The notes under the pieces: model-generated
The model's database searches: none
The model's input: the letters and a program-made list of their open reading frames with translations, nothing else
Told to the model about the DNA's origin: nothing
Assembly: GCF_902703175.1 (NCBI RefSeq)
Contig: NZ_CACRYJ010000046.1
Span: 165,229-229,228 of the forward strand
Direction: 5' to 3'
DNA: 64,000 bases
Source of the DNA: Occultella aeris
GTDB taxonomy: Bacteria > Actinomycetota > Actinomycetes > Actinomycetales > Beutenbergiaceae
In this document: in pieces, positions 8,789 through 18,247 of the stretch
Position numbering within the stretch: position 1 is the first letter of the stretch
Layout: each line of letters begins with the position of its first letter
Program-made: the position numbers and the translations under genes

Positions 8789-9037
8789 TCAGCCGGCGCG
8801 GCGGGCGCGGGCGGTGCGGCGCTTCAGCGCGCGGCGCTCGTCCTCGGACATTCCGCCCCAGACGCCGGCGTCCTGACCGGACTCGATCGCCCACTTCAGG
8901 CACGTGTCCACGACGGGGCAGCGACGGCACACTGCCTTCGCCTCCTCGATCTGCACGAGCGCGGGCCCGGTGTTCCCGATCGGGAAGAAGAGCTCGGGGT
9001 CTTCGGTCAGACAGGACGCGTTGTGACGCCAATCCAT
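8789..9037 (-). CDS. whiB1: WhiB-family iron-sulfur regulator (WhiB1-like)
   Basis: An 82-residue protein with the four cluster-binding cysteines C9, C37, C40 and C46 (CRRCPVVDTC), the GVWGG turn (about 58-62) and a basic C-terminal tail KRRTARARRAG that binds DNA. Length, residues and position next to pdtaS fit WhiB1, an essential 4Fe-4S, nitric-oxide-sensitive partner of the primary sigma factor in studied actinobacteria. The 280-bp upstream gap holds its promoter; I see no certain operator there. Confidence 0.92.
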   Translation of the reverse strand: MDWRHNASCLTEDPELFFPIGNTGPALVQIEEAKAVCRRCPVVDTCLKWAIESGQDAGVWGGMSEDERRALKRRTARARRAG

Positions 9038-9315
9038 TGCGTTCTCCTAGCGTGGGCGCGTGCGAGTGCGTGGCCATTTTTCAGGCCGAGTTGGGTGGGG
9101 GGAGTTCCGCTACTCGCGTGAATCTCTGGGAACAACTTTCACATGGTATTTGAACGTGCACAAGGGGTTACGACAAAGTTTCAACTTGGTTGCCGTGAGA
9201 CATTGTTCACAGGGTGGACACCTTGAACGGAATGCTCGCCGTGTGCTCGCCGGGCGCTGCCGGCCCGACGGCGGAGCTCGGCCCGGGCGGTCCGGCGCGC
9301 CGTAGAGTGGTGGCC

Positions 9316-9756
9316 GTGTCTGCGACCTCCACGCCCCCGGAATCGGACGCGACGAGCCCCGGAGAGCGTCCGTTGCCACTCCGCATCGGCCTCGCCGTCG
9401 CCCTCCTCGAGGCCGTGGCGCTGGCGGTGATCGGCGTCGTGTCGCTGGTCCTCGCGCTCTCGGACGACGCGACCTTCGTCGGCTTCGCGGCCGGCGTCCT
9501 GGTGTTCCTGGTGTTGATCGCCGGCCTGCTGTTCCTGGCCGTCCGGGCGCTGTGGAGTGGCAAGCGCTGGGGCCGCGGGCCGGTGATCACCTGGCAGTTG
9601 CTGCAGTTCGCGGCCGGGGCGTCCTCGCTGTCCACCGTGGTCTGGTGGGCTGCGACCGTGCCGATGGTGGCCGCTGTGGTGGTGATCGTGGCGTTGCTCC
9701 TGCCGGTGTCGCTCGCGGCGACCTCTGGCGCCGGCGGGCCGGACGCCGTCGCCTAG
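9316..9756 (+). CDS. Four-helix integral membrane protein, function unknown
   Basis: About 146 residues with four hydrophobic segments: LRIGLAVALLEAVALAVIGV, FVGFAAGVLVFLVLIAGLL, QLLQFAAGASSLSTVVWW and MVAAVVVIVALLLPV. A KRWGRGPVITW motif links helices two and three. The start is uncertain: GTG codons at 9307, 9310 and 9316 are in frame, and TAGAGT just upstream resembles a -10 element, so the mRNA may be leaderless. Its TAG stop overlaps the TAG stop of the convergent FtsK-like gene in a shared CTAG. Confidence 0.7.
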   Translation: MSATSTPPESDATSPGERPLPLRIGLAVALLEAVALAVIGVVSLVLALSDDATFVGFAAGVLVFLVLIAGLLFLAVRALWSGKRWGRGPVITWQLLQFAAGASSLSTVVWWAATVPMVAAVVVIVALLLPVSLAATSGAGGPDAVA

Positions 9757-12700
9757 CTCGCGAGCTGGACCGGGGTGAGTCGGCCGCCGTCGAGCAGCAC
9801 CCCGCGACCCGGTCCGGGGTAGTCGTCGGCATGCCGGCGCAGGTCCACCCCGGTCAGGTGTGTGGCGCCCCCGGCGGGGCCGATGATGACCATCAGCGGC
9901 GCCTCCCGCAGCCGCGCCCCGACCTCGTGGTAGAGACCGAGTAGGGCCTCCGGGCGGGCGGCCGCGACCACTGCGAGGTCGACGCGCTCGCTCGCCTCGG
10001 CGACCGCGGTGAGGGTTGCCGCCGGGAGCCGGTCGGCGTCATCGAGCAACAGGACCGGGCCGCGGGCCGGCACGACCGGGTCGTCGGCACCCGAGGGTCG
10101 GGTCGTACCAGGGGAGGTAGGGGCCTGGAGGGCGGCGAGCCCGTCGGGCCCGTCGATGACCACGCGGCCGCCGGCCCGGAGCTGCCCACCGAGCATCCGG
10201 AGCGCGCCGGTCCGCCCGGAGCCGGCTGGTCCGGCGACCAGCCAGGTGCCGCCGTCGGGCAGGTCACGCACGATCGGGCCGGCATCATCCCCACCCACGC
10301 CGAGCACGAGTCCCGCTGGTGCGCCGTCGAGCTGGCCGATGTCCGCCAGCGTGACCGTGGCAGGCAGTGCGATCAGGCGAACGGGCGCCCGGGCCGGGTC
10401 TCGGTAGGAGTCGGGAGCGGCCGCCGCGAGCGCGACCTGGGCCATCCGGGTCGCGCCGGACGTGATGAGCACGCCCCGCCCCGCCGGCCAGCCGGTGCCC
10501 ACGAGATCCCTCGGGATCCCGGCCAGGAGGGCGTCGCCGACGTCCTGTGGTCGCAGCGCCAACCGGTCGGCGACGAGCGGCGCCCAGCGGGTCGGCGCAC
10601 CGGCACAGGTCAGTACCACCCCGACACCGGCCGGGCGGGCCCGCCGGAGCAGAGCGGTCATGAGGTCCACCCCGGTGCCGATGCCCCCGGTCTCGTCGAG
10701 CGCACGGCAGAGGACGTCGACGTCGTCGACGAGGAGCACCGCCGGACCGGCGGCGCCTCCGGTGAGCAGCTCGATGAGCCGCCGTGCACGGCGGGAGTCC
10801 TCGGGTCCGCACTGGGTGCCGTGCGAGGTGTCGCTGGACGGAGGGACGATCGCGGCCAGGTCCTCGGCGATCACATGCGTCGCCAGGCCGGTCCGGTGCG
10901 CCATCTCGGCCAGCGTGCGCAGCGCGGTGGTCCGGCCGGACCCGGGAGGTCCGCTGACGAGCAGGGTGGACGCGGGTGGCAGGGACCAGGTGCCGAGGGT
11001 CTGCTCATCGGGCAGGTCGGTGCGCAGGAACGGCAAGGTCGCGGGCGTCGGCCACACCTGCCCGGCGTCCCGTAGGCTGCGGGGCTCCGTGGCCACGTAG
11101 CCGGACTCATCGGTGGCGAGTTCACCGACATCGATGCGGCCCGGCAACGGTTCGGCCCACGGGCGCGGGCGCCGGGTCCGCCACGGCTCGCGCGTCTCGA
11201 GGTCGGCCGCGGCGGCCACGAGCCGGCCCACCAGGGCGTGGACCGTGCCGGCGTCCGGTGGGCCGGTCCAGGGCACCTGCACGATCGTCCGCCCACCGGC
11301 CAGGACCACCGCGCGCCCCGGTACCGGCGGGAGGCGGGCGGCCGACGCGTCACCGACGAGGTCCATCGAGTCGGCGTCCTCGAGCACCCGCAGGCAGATC
11401 CGCACGGTGAGGTTGGCGCGCATGTCCGGTGTCACCGCACCGGCGGGTCGCTGGGTGGCGAGCACCAGGTGGATGCCGAGGGAGCGCCCCTGGGCGGCCA
11501 GCCGCACCAGCGCGTCGAGGAAGTCCGGGTGCTCGGCAGCCATCGCCCGGAACTCGTCGACCATCACCACCAGTGCCGGCGGACGTTCCTCGGGCGGGAC
11601 ACGGGCCCGGTGGTCGACGAGGGTCGACGTGCCCGACGCGGCCAGCAGTCGCTCGCGGCGGCGCAGTTCCGCGCGCAGGCTGGCCAAGGCCCGGGCGGTG
11701 TCCGCCGCATCGAGATCGGTGAGCACCCCGGCGGCGTGCGGCAGGTCCGCGACCGGTCCGAACGTCGCGCCGCCCTTGTAGTCGATGAGCACCAGCGCCA
11801 GGTCCGCCGGGGAGCACGCGTGCGCCAGCCCGAGCAGCCACGACAACAGCAACTCGGACTTGCCCGACCCGGTGGTGCCTGCCACGAGTGCGTGCGGTCC
11901 GTCCACGCCGAGGTCGAGCCGGAGCGGACCGGCGGGGCCGACGCCGATCACGGCCGACAGCCCGGAGTCCTCGGTCCAGCCGCGGATGATCCCGGCGACG
12001 TCACCCGGGCCGACCACCGCGCCGATCGGCACCATCTCGGGGAGCCCTCCGGCGTGGCGGGTGGCAGCGGCGACGGCGGCGCACACCCTGGCTGCCCAGC
12101 GCTCGCCGACCCGACGGGCGTGGCCCGGGCCGACCTCGATGGTCCGCTCGCACCAGGGCGGCACCTCGGTCAGGTCCCGGGCGAGCACGATGCGCACGCC
12201 ATCGGCGCCGGGTGGCCCGCCCGGCCGCTCGACCACCTGGACGGTGAGGCGTTCGGGTCCACCACCGGGGGCGCGGTGCGGGAGCGTCGTCGCCCAGGCC
12301 CACGCGGCCGGCAGGTCCAGGCGCACCCGCGTCGCCGGGTGCCGCACCGCGAGCCGACAGACCAGCCACCGGGCGAGCGCGGCCACGTCCTCGTCGTCGC
12401 CGACCAGGGCCAGGGTGCCGGGCGCGCCGGGCAGGTACCGGGCTCGTTCGTGGTCGCGCCGGGCGCGAGCGGACGACGGCGGTGCGCGCCGTCGGGTGGA
12501 TTGGTTCGCGTCACCGATCTCCCACCTGGGCACGTGTTCCGTGGCCCGGTCGGTGGCGGCGCGCGGCGGCGCGCCGGCGCTCATCAGGAGACCGGCCGGG
12601 TCGTCCGGGCCGGGGTCGGGCTCCGGTTCGACGGGCGTCTCCGGCCGGCTCCGCTCACCTCGGCGGCGTCGTCGCTGCGCCAGCAGCGGCCACAGGACCG

Positions 12701-13265
12701 AGCCGACCAGCACCAGCGGGAGCGCGATCGCCACGACGAGCCGCCATGCACCCGATCCCGAGAGCAGCAACGGCACCGAGCTCACGCACATGATCAGCGG
12801 GAACATCAGTCGCCCGAGCAGGCCGTCGCCGACACCCGACGGCTGCGCCGGCCCGGTCCGGTCCCGCAGCGAGGGGTGGCGCCGAACCTCGATGACGCTG
12901 GCGCCCGCCAGGAGCAGATCACCCTCGCGCAGGGCCCACCACCCGGTCCGCAACCGGTGCGACCGTCGGCCCGGGATCGGCGTATCGGCGTGCGGACCTC
13001 TGCGGGCACGGACGACCGCGGTGCCGTTCGCCGAGCCCAGATCCCGGGCACGCAGGCGCCCGCCGCGCGCGCTCACCAGGACGTGGTCTCGGGAGAGCGA
13101 CGGGTCCTCGAGCGTGAGCGAGGCCGTCGGGCCCCGGCCCACCAGGACCGGCTCGGCGCCGAGCGGCGCCACCCAACCCGGGTCAGGGCCCGCTACCACG
13201 GCCAGATGGAACCGGGTCGTGGCCGGAGCGGGTCCCGCGCGCCCGGTGGGGATATCTGTGGGCAT
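9753..13265 (-). CDS. FHA-FtsK/SpoIIIE ATPase, EssC/EccC-like
   Basis: A 1170-residue protein. An FHA domain at about 40-100 (VLVGRGPTASLTL, SLSRDH, GSANGT) would bind phosphothreonine. Two transmembrane helices follow near 150-195, then three FtsK/SpoIIIE modules. The first has a full Walker A GTTGSGKSE near 462 and Walker B-like ALVLIDYKGG and VVMVDEF. The second, near 770, has GPPGSGRTT, and the third, near 1010, has a decayed GPAGSGRTG. The FHA-TM-FtsK order is that of EssC, the motor of type VII secretion, but no WXG100 substrate or other ESX gene is adjacent. Start ATG 13265 has only a weak ribosome-binding site. Confidence 0.8.
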   Translation of the reverse strand: MPTDIPTGRAGPAPATTRFHLAVVAGPDPGWVAPLGAEPVLVGRGPTASLTLEDPSLSRDHVLVSARGGRLRARDLGSANGTAVVRARRGPHADTPIPGRRSHRLRTGWWALREGDLLLAGASVIEVRRHPSLRDRTGPAQPSGVGDGLLGRLMFPLIMCVSSVPLLLSGSGAWRLVVAIALPLVLVGSVLWPLLAQRRRRRGERSRPETPVEPEPDPGPDDPAGLLMSAGAPPRAATDRATEHVPRWEIGDANQSTRRRAPPSSARARRDHERARYLPGAPGTLALVGDDEDVAALARWLVCRLAVRHPATRVRLDLPAAWAWATTLPHRAPGGGPERLTVQVVERPGGPPGADGVRIVLARDLTEVPPWCERTIEVGPGHARRVGERWAARVCAAVAAATRHAGGLPEMVPIGAVVGPGDVAGIIRGWTEDSGLSAVIGVGPAGPLRLDLGVDGPHALVAGTTGSGKSELLLSWLLGLAHACSPADLALVLIDYKGGATFGPVADLPHAAGVLTDLDAADTARALASLRAELRRRERLLAASGTSTLVDHRARVPPEERPPALVVMVDEFRAMAAEHPDFLDALVRLAAQGRSLGIHLVLATQRPAGAVTPDMRANLTVRICLRVLEDADSMDLVGDASAARLPPVPGRAVVLAGGRTIVQVPWTGPPDAGTVHALVGRLVAAAADLETREPWRTRRPRPWAEPLPGRIDVGELATDESGYVATEPRSLRDAGQVWPTPATLPFLRTDLPDEQTLGTWSLPPASTLLVSGPPGSGRTTALRTLAEMAHRTGLATHVIAEDLAAIVPPSSDTSHGTQCGPEDSRRARRLIELLTGGAAGPAVLLVDDVDVLCRALDETGGIGTGVDLMTALLRRARPAGVGVVLTCAGAPTRWAPLVADRLALRPQDVGDALLAGIPRDLVGTGWPAGRGVLITSGATRMAQVALAAAAPDSYRDPARAPVRLIALPATVTLADIGQLDGAPAGLVLGVGGDDAGPIVRDLPDGGTWLVAGPAGSGRTGALRMLGGQLRAGGRVVIDGPDGLAALQAPTSPGTTRPSGADDPVVPARGPVLLLDDADRLPAATLTAVAEASERVDLAVVAAARPEALLGLYHEVGARLREAPLMVIIGPAGGATHLTGVDLRRHADDYPGPGRGVLLDGGRLTPVQLAS

Positions 13266-13339
13266 ACCTACGATGCTCGCCCTCCGCCGTCGGGTGCGTG
13301 CTCGGCCTGTGGACGACGGCGCCGGCGACCTTGTCAGAA

Positions 13340-13357
13340 TTTTGCAGTCATGCAAAA
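13340..13357. promoter_or_regulatory. Inverted repeat, likely TetR operator
   Basis: TTTTGCA, a 4-bp spacer, then TGCAAAA: a perfect 7-bp dyad in an AT-rich patch just before the TetR start at 13366 and inside the gap to the divergent FtsK-like gene. A smaller dyad TGCA-CGAG-TGCA follows at 13359-13370. Autoregulation by the adjacent TetR protein is the simplest reading. Confidence 0.65.
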
Positions 13358-13365
13358 ATGCACGA

Positions 13366-13974
13366 GTGCAGGAAACATCGCTCAGGGAGCGCAAACGCGC
13401 CGAGACCTGGGGGGCGCTGCACGAGACGGCGGTGGCCATGGTCCTCGAGGACGGCCTCGGCGCGGTGACCGTGGACGCGATCGCCGCCCGCGCGAACGTC
13501 TCGACGCGGACGTTCTTCAACTACTTCCCGACGAAGGAACACGCCGTCGTCGGGCTTCGGCATCCGCACCTGGACCCGGCCACCCGGCAGGCGTTCCTCG
13601 ACGCACCCCAGGACGGGCAGCTGCTCAAACGGACCACGCGGCTTCTCATCGCGGTCGCGCGGACGGCGTCCGGCAGCGCGCTCAGCCGCACCCGGCGCCG
13701 GGAGATCTTCGATCGGCATCCCGAGCTGGTGCGGCACCGCACCGAGTCGTTCCGGGAGACCGAGGCGATCGTGACGGAGATCGTCACGGATCGGATCGCG
13801 CTGGTGATCGGCCACGAACCCGACGAACCCCATGTGCGGATGCTGATCTCGATGGCCTCCGCCGCACTGAACTTCGCCGCCACGAACGACCCGACCTTCA
13901 TCCTTCGCGATGACGTCGACGGCATCCTCGATGACGCCGTCGACCTGCTCCGAGAGGTAGTGCAGAAGTCATGA
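13366..13974 (+). CDS. TetR-family regulator of the adjacent exporter
   Basis: About 202 residues. The N-terminal helix-turn-helix VTVDAIAARANVSTRTFFNYFPTKEHAV is classic TetR/AcrR. The C-terminal ligand domain is all-helical and ends in DDAVDLLREVVQKS. The GTG at 13366 is the only good start after the operator-like dyad. The stop overlaps the next start as ATGA, so regulator and DHA2 exporter are co-translated. The likely role is derepression of the exporter by its substrate. Confidence 0.88.
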   Translation: MQETSLRERKRAETWGALHETAVAMVLEDGLGAVTVDAIAARANVSTRTFFNYFPTKEHAVVGLRHPHLDPATRQAFLDAPQDGQLLKRTTRLLIAVARTASGSALSRTRRREIFDRHPELVRHRTESFRETEAIVTEIVTDRIALVIGHEPDEPHVRMLISMASAALNFAATNDPTFILRDDVDGILDDAVDLLREVVQKS

Positions 13975-15686
13975 CAACCGCCCCCACCGCTCCCGGTGGG
14001 TCGTCCGGAACCCTGCTCGATCGGCGTGCCCTGGCGCTGCTGTTCGCCGGGCTCATCCTGTCCATGCTGCTCGCGTCCCTGAACCAGACCATCCTGGCGA
14101 CGGCACTTCCGACGTTGGTCGGCGAGCTCCAGGGCGCCCACCTGATGGTGTGGGTGATCACCGCTTACATCCTGGCGTCGACGGTGATGATGCCGGTGTA
14201 CGGCAAGCTGGGCGACCTCATCGGTCGCAAGCCGCTCCTGGTCGGCGCGATCGCGCTGTTCATGGCGGGGTCGGTGGTGAGTGCGCTCACCCTGAACATG
14301 ACCGGACTGATCGTGGGCCGCACCATCCAGGGCCTCGGCGGCGGCGGGTTGATCATCCTGTCCCAGGCGATCATCGCCGACGTCGTCCCACCACGGGAAC
14401 GTGGCAAGTACATGGGGATCATGGGTGGGGTGTTCGCGTTCTCCTCGGTGGCCGGGCCGCTCCTCGGTGGTTGGCTCACGGAGGGCCCCGGCTGGCGGTG
14501 GGCGTTCTGGATGAACATCCCGCTCGGCCTGGCGGCGTTGGCAGCGGCGCTCTTCCTGATGCCGCTCCCACGAAACCGGCGCGGGCGTCCGCACCTGGAC
14601 CTCGCCGGGATGGGCCTGATCGCCGTCGGCACCACCTGCCTCGTGCTGCTCGGCACCTGGGGTGGGTCCCACTACGCCTGGAACTCGCCGATCATCCTCG
14701 GCCTGATCGCCGGCACCGTGGTCGCGGCGGCGCTGTTCGTGTTCGTCGAGGGCCGCACCCGGGAGCCGATCATCCCGCTGCACCTGTTCGCGGACCGCAA
14801 CTTCAACCTGACCACGGTCGCCGGGCTGTTCATCGGCATCGGGATGTTCGGCGTGCTGGGATACATGCCCACCTATCTGCAGATGGTCGCCGGGCAGGAC
14901 GCCACGGCGTCCGGGCTGCTCATGGTGCCGATGATGGGATCGATGCTGGTGACCTCCACCGCCGGCGGCTGGTACGTGAGCCGCACCGGGCGGTACAAGT
15001 GGATGCCGATCGCCGGCTCGGTGCTGATCGCGGCAGCGCTGGTGGCGCTGTCCACCCTGTCGGTCGGCACTCCGATCTGGCTGGCGTGCGTCTACCTCGG
15101 GGTGCTCGGTGTGGGTCTGGGCGGGACCATGCAGATCCTGGTGCTGGTGGTCCAGAATTCCTTCCCCGTGACGCAGGTCGGCACCGCCACCGCCGCGAAC
15201 AACTTCTTCCGGCAGATCGGCGGCACGCTGGGATCGGCGGTGGTGGGCAGCGTCTTCACGGCCCGCCTGCTGAGCCTGCTGACCGAGCGGCTGCCGGGTG
15301 CCGAGGGTGCCGTGGAGGGGGGCACGAGCGCGCTCACCCCGGACGTGGTCAAGCATCTCGACGACGCCCTCCGGATCCCGATCGTGGACGCCTACAACGA
15401 CGCGTTGACGCCGATCTACCTGGTCATCGCACCGCTCGCGGTGCTCGCGGCGATCCTGCTCTGCTTCATCGACGAGAAGCCGCTCGCGACGCGGATCGAG
15501 CGGGAGGCACCGGCCGAGTCCGTGGTGCCCGCCGACGCCCCGGTACCCACGGACCTCGCCGCCGGCGCCCAGGCACGGGTTCCGGGCGCGCCGGCCGCCG
15601 AAGAAGCGGCAGCCGGGGACGTGGATCCACTGGCCGACGCGGACCCGCGAGCCATCGAAGGGACCTCCGCGGGGAGCAGGCGCTGA
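13971..15686 (+). CDS. MFS drug exporter, DHA2 family (14 TM)
   Basis: A 571-residue membrane transporter. It has the DHA2 hallmarks: SLNQTILATALPTLVGEL in helix 1, YGKLGDLIGRKPLL (motif A) and GRTIQGLGGGGLIILSQAIIADVV (motifs B and C). About 14 hydrophobic segments are followed by a 60-residue Ala/Pro/Glu tail in the cytoplasm. Family members are proton-coupled multidrug or antibiotic exporters such as EmrB and QacA types. It is translationally coupled to the TetR gene before it. Confidence 0.9.
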   Translation: MTTAPTAPGGSSGTLLDRRALALLFAGLILSMLLASLNQTILATALPTLVGELQGAHLMVWVITAYILASTVMMPVYGKLGDLIGRKPLLVGAIALFMAGSVVSALTLNMTGLIVGRTIQGLGGGGLIILSQAIIADVVPPRERGKYMGIMGGVFAFSSVAGPLLGGWLTEGPGWRWAFWMNIPLGLAALAAALFLMPLPRNRRGRPHLDLAGMGLIAVGTTCLVLLGTWGGSHYAWNSPIILGLIAGTVVAAALFVFVEGRTREPIIPLHLFADRNFNLTTVAGLFIGIGMFGVLGYMPTYLQMVAGQDATASGLLMVPMMGSMLVTSTAGGWYVSRTGRYKWMPIAGSVLIAAALVALSTLSVGTPIWLACVYLGVLGVGLGGTMQILVLVVQNSFPVTQVGTATAANNFFRQIGGTLGSAVVGSVFTARLLSLLTERLPGAEGAVEGGTSALTPDVVKHLDDALRIPIVDAYNDALTPIYLVIAPLAVLAAILLCFIDEKPLATRIEREAPAESVVPADAPVPTDLAAGAQARVPGAPAAEEAAAGDVDPLADADPRAIEGTSAGSRR

Positions 15687-15727
15687 CCCTGGGCTCGACC
15701 GTCGGTCCCGGCGCATAGGCTGGCCGG

Positions 15728-17767
15728 GTGGCTGAGGAGAGCAGGGGCGATGTGTCGCCGGTCGAGGACCAGTGGGGCGAGCCTCCGCCGGACTGGGACG
15801 AGCCGCCGCCGGACCACCGCAGCGATTGGGACGTGCCCGAGGCCACCGCCGGCGATCCCGCGGTGCGCTCGCTCGTGCGCAACCGGGTCGCTCGGCCCGC
15901 CGAGGCAGCGCCGACCCACCCGGCACGACCGGCACAGGCCGCCCGCCCGACCCCGCCGTCGGCGAGTTCACCGCTCGAGGCGCTCACCGCCGTCTGGGGC
16001 TACGACGCCTTCCGCGGGGAGCAGGCGGAGATCATCGACACCTTGGTCGCCGGCGGGGACGCGCTCGTGCTGATGCCGACCGGCGGCGGCAAGAGCCTGT
16101 GCTACCAGATCCCGGCGCTGGTCAGGGAGGGCACCGGCGTGGTGATCAGCCCGCTGATCGCACTCATGCATGACCAGGTCGACGCCCTCGAGCAGGTGGG
16201 GGTGCGCGCCGCCTTCTTGAACTCGACCCAGTCCGCGGCCGAGCGGCGCGACACCGAGGACCGGCTGCTCGCTGGCGAGCTCGACCTGCTCTACCTCGCC
16301 CCGGAACGGTTGTCGGCGGCCGCCGGGCTGCTCGACCGCGCCCACATCGCCCTGTTCGCCATCGACGAGGCACACTGCGTCGCGCAGTGGGGTCACGACT
16401 TCCGGCCGGACTACCTCGCGCTGTCGATGCTGCATGAGCGCTGGCCCGACGTGCCACGGGTCGCGCTCACCGCGACCGCGACCGAGGCCACCCGCGCCGA
16501 GATCGTCGCGAACCTGGACCTCGGCGGTGCCCGGGTGTTCGTGTCCAGCTTCGACCGGCCGAACATCGCCTACCGGATCACTCCGAAGGCCCAAGCCCGC
16601 CCCCAGCTCCTGCGACTCATCGAGGAGTACCCGGGTGAGGCCGGCATCGTCTACTGCCTGAGCCGGGCCTCCGTGGAACGGACCGCCGAGTGGCTGGTCG
16701 GCCAGGGTCACACCGCGCTGCCGTACCACGCGGGCCTTCCGGCGCCGCAGCGGGCCGCGAACCAGTCCCGGTTCCTTCGCGAGGAGGGCATCATCATGGT
16801 CGCCACGATCGCGTTCGGCATGGGCATCGACAAGCCGGACGTGCGGTTCGTGGCCCACCTCGACCTGCCCAAGAGCGTCGAGGGCTACTACCAGGAGACC
16901 GGCCGGGCCGGCCGGGACGGACTGCCGTCGACGGCGTGGCTCGCCTACGGCCTGCAGGATGTGGTGCAGCAGCGCCGGATGATTGCCGACGGGGATGGGG
17001 ATGCGCAGCGCAAGCGCGCCCAGTCGCTGCACCTGGACGCCATGCTCGCGCTCTGCGAGACGGTGCAGTGCCGGCGCCAGCAGCTGCTCGCCTACTTCGG
17101 CGAAGCCTGCGAGCCCTGCGGCAACTGCGACACGTGCCTGTCCCCGCCGAAGTCCTTCGACGGCACCGTGCCCGCGCAGAAGGTGATGTCCACGATCCTG
17201 CGGCTACAGCGCGAACGCGGTCAACAGTTCGGGGCCGGTCACGTCGTCGACATCCTGCTCGGCCGCGAGACCGAGCGGATGGTGAAGTTCCGGCACACCG
17301 ACCTGAGCACCTTCGGCATCGGCACCGAGCTGGGGGACACCGAGTGGCGGGGCGTGGTGCGCCAGCTCCTCGCGCAGGGGTTGCTGCAGGTGCAGGGCGA
17401 GTACGGGGTGCTCGCGCTCACCGACGCGGCCGCCGATGTGCTCGGCGGCCGCCGGGAGGTCATGCTGCGCATCGAGCCCGAGCGCACCCGCGCTCCCCGG
17501 TCGGCGAGGTCAGCGGGCGCGAAGGGTGCCGTGCTCGACCTCGACGACTCCGGTCAGGAGCTCTTCCAGCGGCTGCGTACCTGGCGGGCGGAGGTGGCCA
17601 AGGAGCAGGGTGTACCCGCGTACGTCGTCTTCAACGACGCCACGCTCGCCGGGATCGCGCAGGCCCGTCCGGCCGACGAGGCGGCACTGCGTGGGATCTC
17701 CGGGGTGGGCGAGGCCAAGCTGGTGCGCTACGGACCGGCCGTCCTCGAGGTGGTCGCCGGCGGGTGA
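15728..17767 (+). CDS. recQ: ATP-dependent DNA helicase RecQ
   Basis: A 679-residue SF2 helicase. After an 80-residue Pro/Asp-rich leader come motif [12 protein letters not shown] (about 117), DEAH (about 212) in [17 protein letters not shown], motif [12 protein letters not shown], the RecQ zinc cluster with [10 protein letters not shown] (about 460), a winged helix, and an HRDC domain near 595-675. It unwinds 3'-tailed DNA in recombinational repair. The GTG at 15728 is the predicted start. The gene is complete and stands alone. Confidence 0.93.
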   Translation: MAEESRGDVSPVEDQWGEPPPDWDEPPPDHRSDWDVPEATAGDPAVRSLVRNRVARPAEAAPTHPARPAQAARPTPPSASSPLEALTAVWGYDAFRGEQAEIIDTLVAGGDALVLMPTGGGKSLCYQIPALVREGTGVVISPLIALMHDQVDALEQVGVRAAFLNSTQSAAERRDTEDRLLAGELDLLYLAPERLSAAAGLLDRAHIALFAIDEAHCVAQWGHDFRPDYLALSMLHERWPDVPRVALTATATEATRAEIVANLDLGGARVFVSSFDRPNIAYRITPKAQARPQLLRLIEEYPGEAGIVYCLSRASVERTAEWLVGQGHTALPYHAGLPAPQRAANQSRFLREEGIIMVATIAFGMGIDKPDVRFVAHLDLPKSVEGYYQETGRAGRDGLPSTAWLAYGLQDVVQQRRMIADGDGDAQRKRAQSLHLDAMLALCETVQCRRQQLLAYFGEACEPCGNCDTCLSPPKSFDGTVPAQKVMSTILRLQRERGQQFGAGHVVDILLGRETERMVKFRHTDLSTFGIGTELGDTEWRGVVRQLLAQGLLQVQGEYGVLALTDAAADVLGGRREVMLRIEPERTRAPRSARSAGAKGAVLDLDDSGQELFQRLRTWRAEVAKEQGVPAYVVFNDATLAGIAQARPADEAALRGISGVGEAKLVRYGPAVLEVVAGG

Positions 17768-17789
17768 CGCCGACGTAGGCTGGGCGACC

Positions 17790-18182
17790 ATGTCATCCGC
17801 CGACGCGCCCCACGTGACCACCCCCGGCCCGGCCGCGCTGACGTCGGTGATGTTCGCCGTCACCGGCGTGACGCACCTGGCCCGACCACGGACCTTCGAC
17901 GCCATCGTGCCCCGGATGCTGCCCGGGCCGGCCCGCGCCTGGACGATCGGCTCCGGCCTGATCGAGCTCGCCCTGGCCGGCGCCGTGTGGAACCGGCGGA
18001 CCCGCCGTGGGGGCGGGCTGGCGTCGGCGGTGTTCCTGGTGGCGGTGTTTCCCGCGAACGTCCGCACGGTGCGGCTCGTGCGTGACCGGAGCGCACGTGC
18101 GCGGGCGATGGCGTGGGCGCGGCTGCCCGTGCAGGTACCCCTGGTGATCCTGGCCCTGCGGGCCGCGACCGACCCCCGCTGA
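17790..18182 (+). CDS. Small DoxX-like membrane protein
   Basis: A 130-residue protein with four hydrophobic segments (SVMFAVTGVTHLARP, GSGLIELALAGAVW, LASAVFLVAVFPANV, VQVPLVILALRAA). The spacing and the VTGVTHLARPRTFDAIVP opening resemble DoxX/MauE-like four-helix proteins. Function unknown. It begins 22 bp after recQ and may share its transcript. A hairpin at 18190-18229 ends the unit. Confidence 0.65.
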   Translation: MSSADAPHVTTPGPAALTSVMFAVTGVTHLARPRTFDAIVPRMLPGPARAWTIGSGLIELALAGAVWNRRTRRGGGLASAVFLVAVFPANVRTVRLVRDRSARARAMAWARLPVQVPLVILALRAATDPR

Positions 18183-18189
18183 ACCGGTC

Positions 18190-18229
18190 CTGCCCGGCAC
18201 CGCACCCCTCCAGACCGGGTGCCGGGCAG
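18190..18229. terminator. Bidirectional hairpin terminator
   Basis: A perfect 12-bp inverted repeat (18190-18201 with 18218-18229) around a 16-nt loop, between the convergent stops of the DoxX-like gene and the ABC permease. Confidence 0.7.
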
Positions 18230-18247
18230 AAGACCTGCGGGCCGGGC

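Noticed and set aside
9195..9211. CRP-like dyad GTGA...TCAC upstream of whiB1
   Set aside because: The two half-sites are 8 bp apart instead of the 6 bp of the CRP consensus, so it does not fit despite known CRP control of whiB1 in mycobacteria.
11238..13913. Plus-strand open frame of about 890 codons opposite the FtsK-like gene
   Set aside because: Antisense to a protein with intact FHA and P-loop motifs; the composition is typical of a shadow frame. The TetR gene in its 3' part lies in a different frame.
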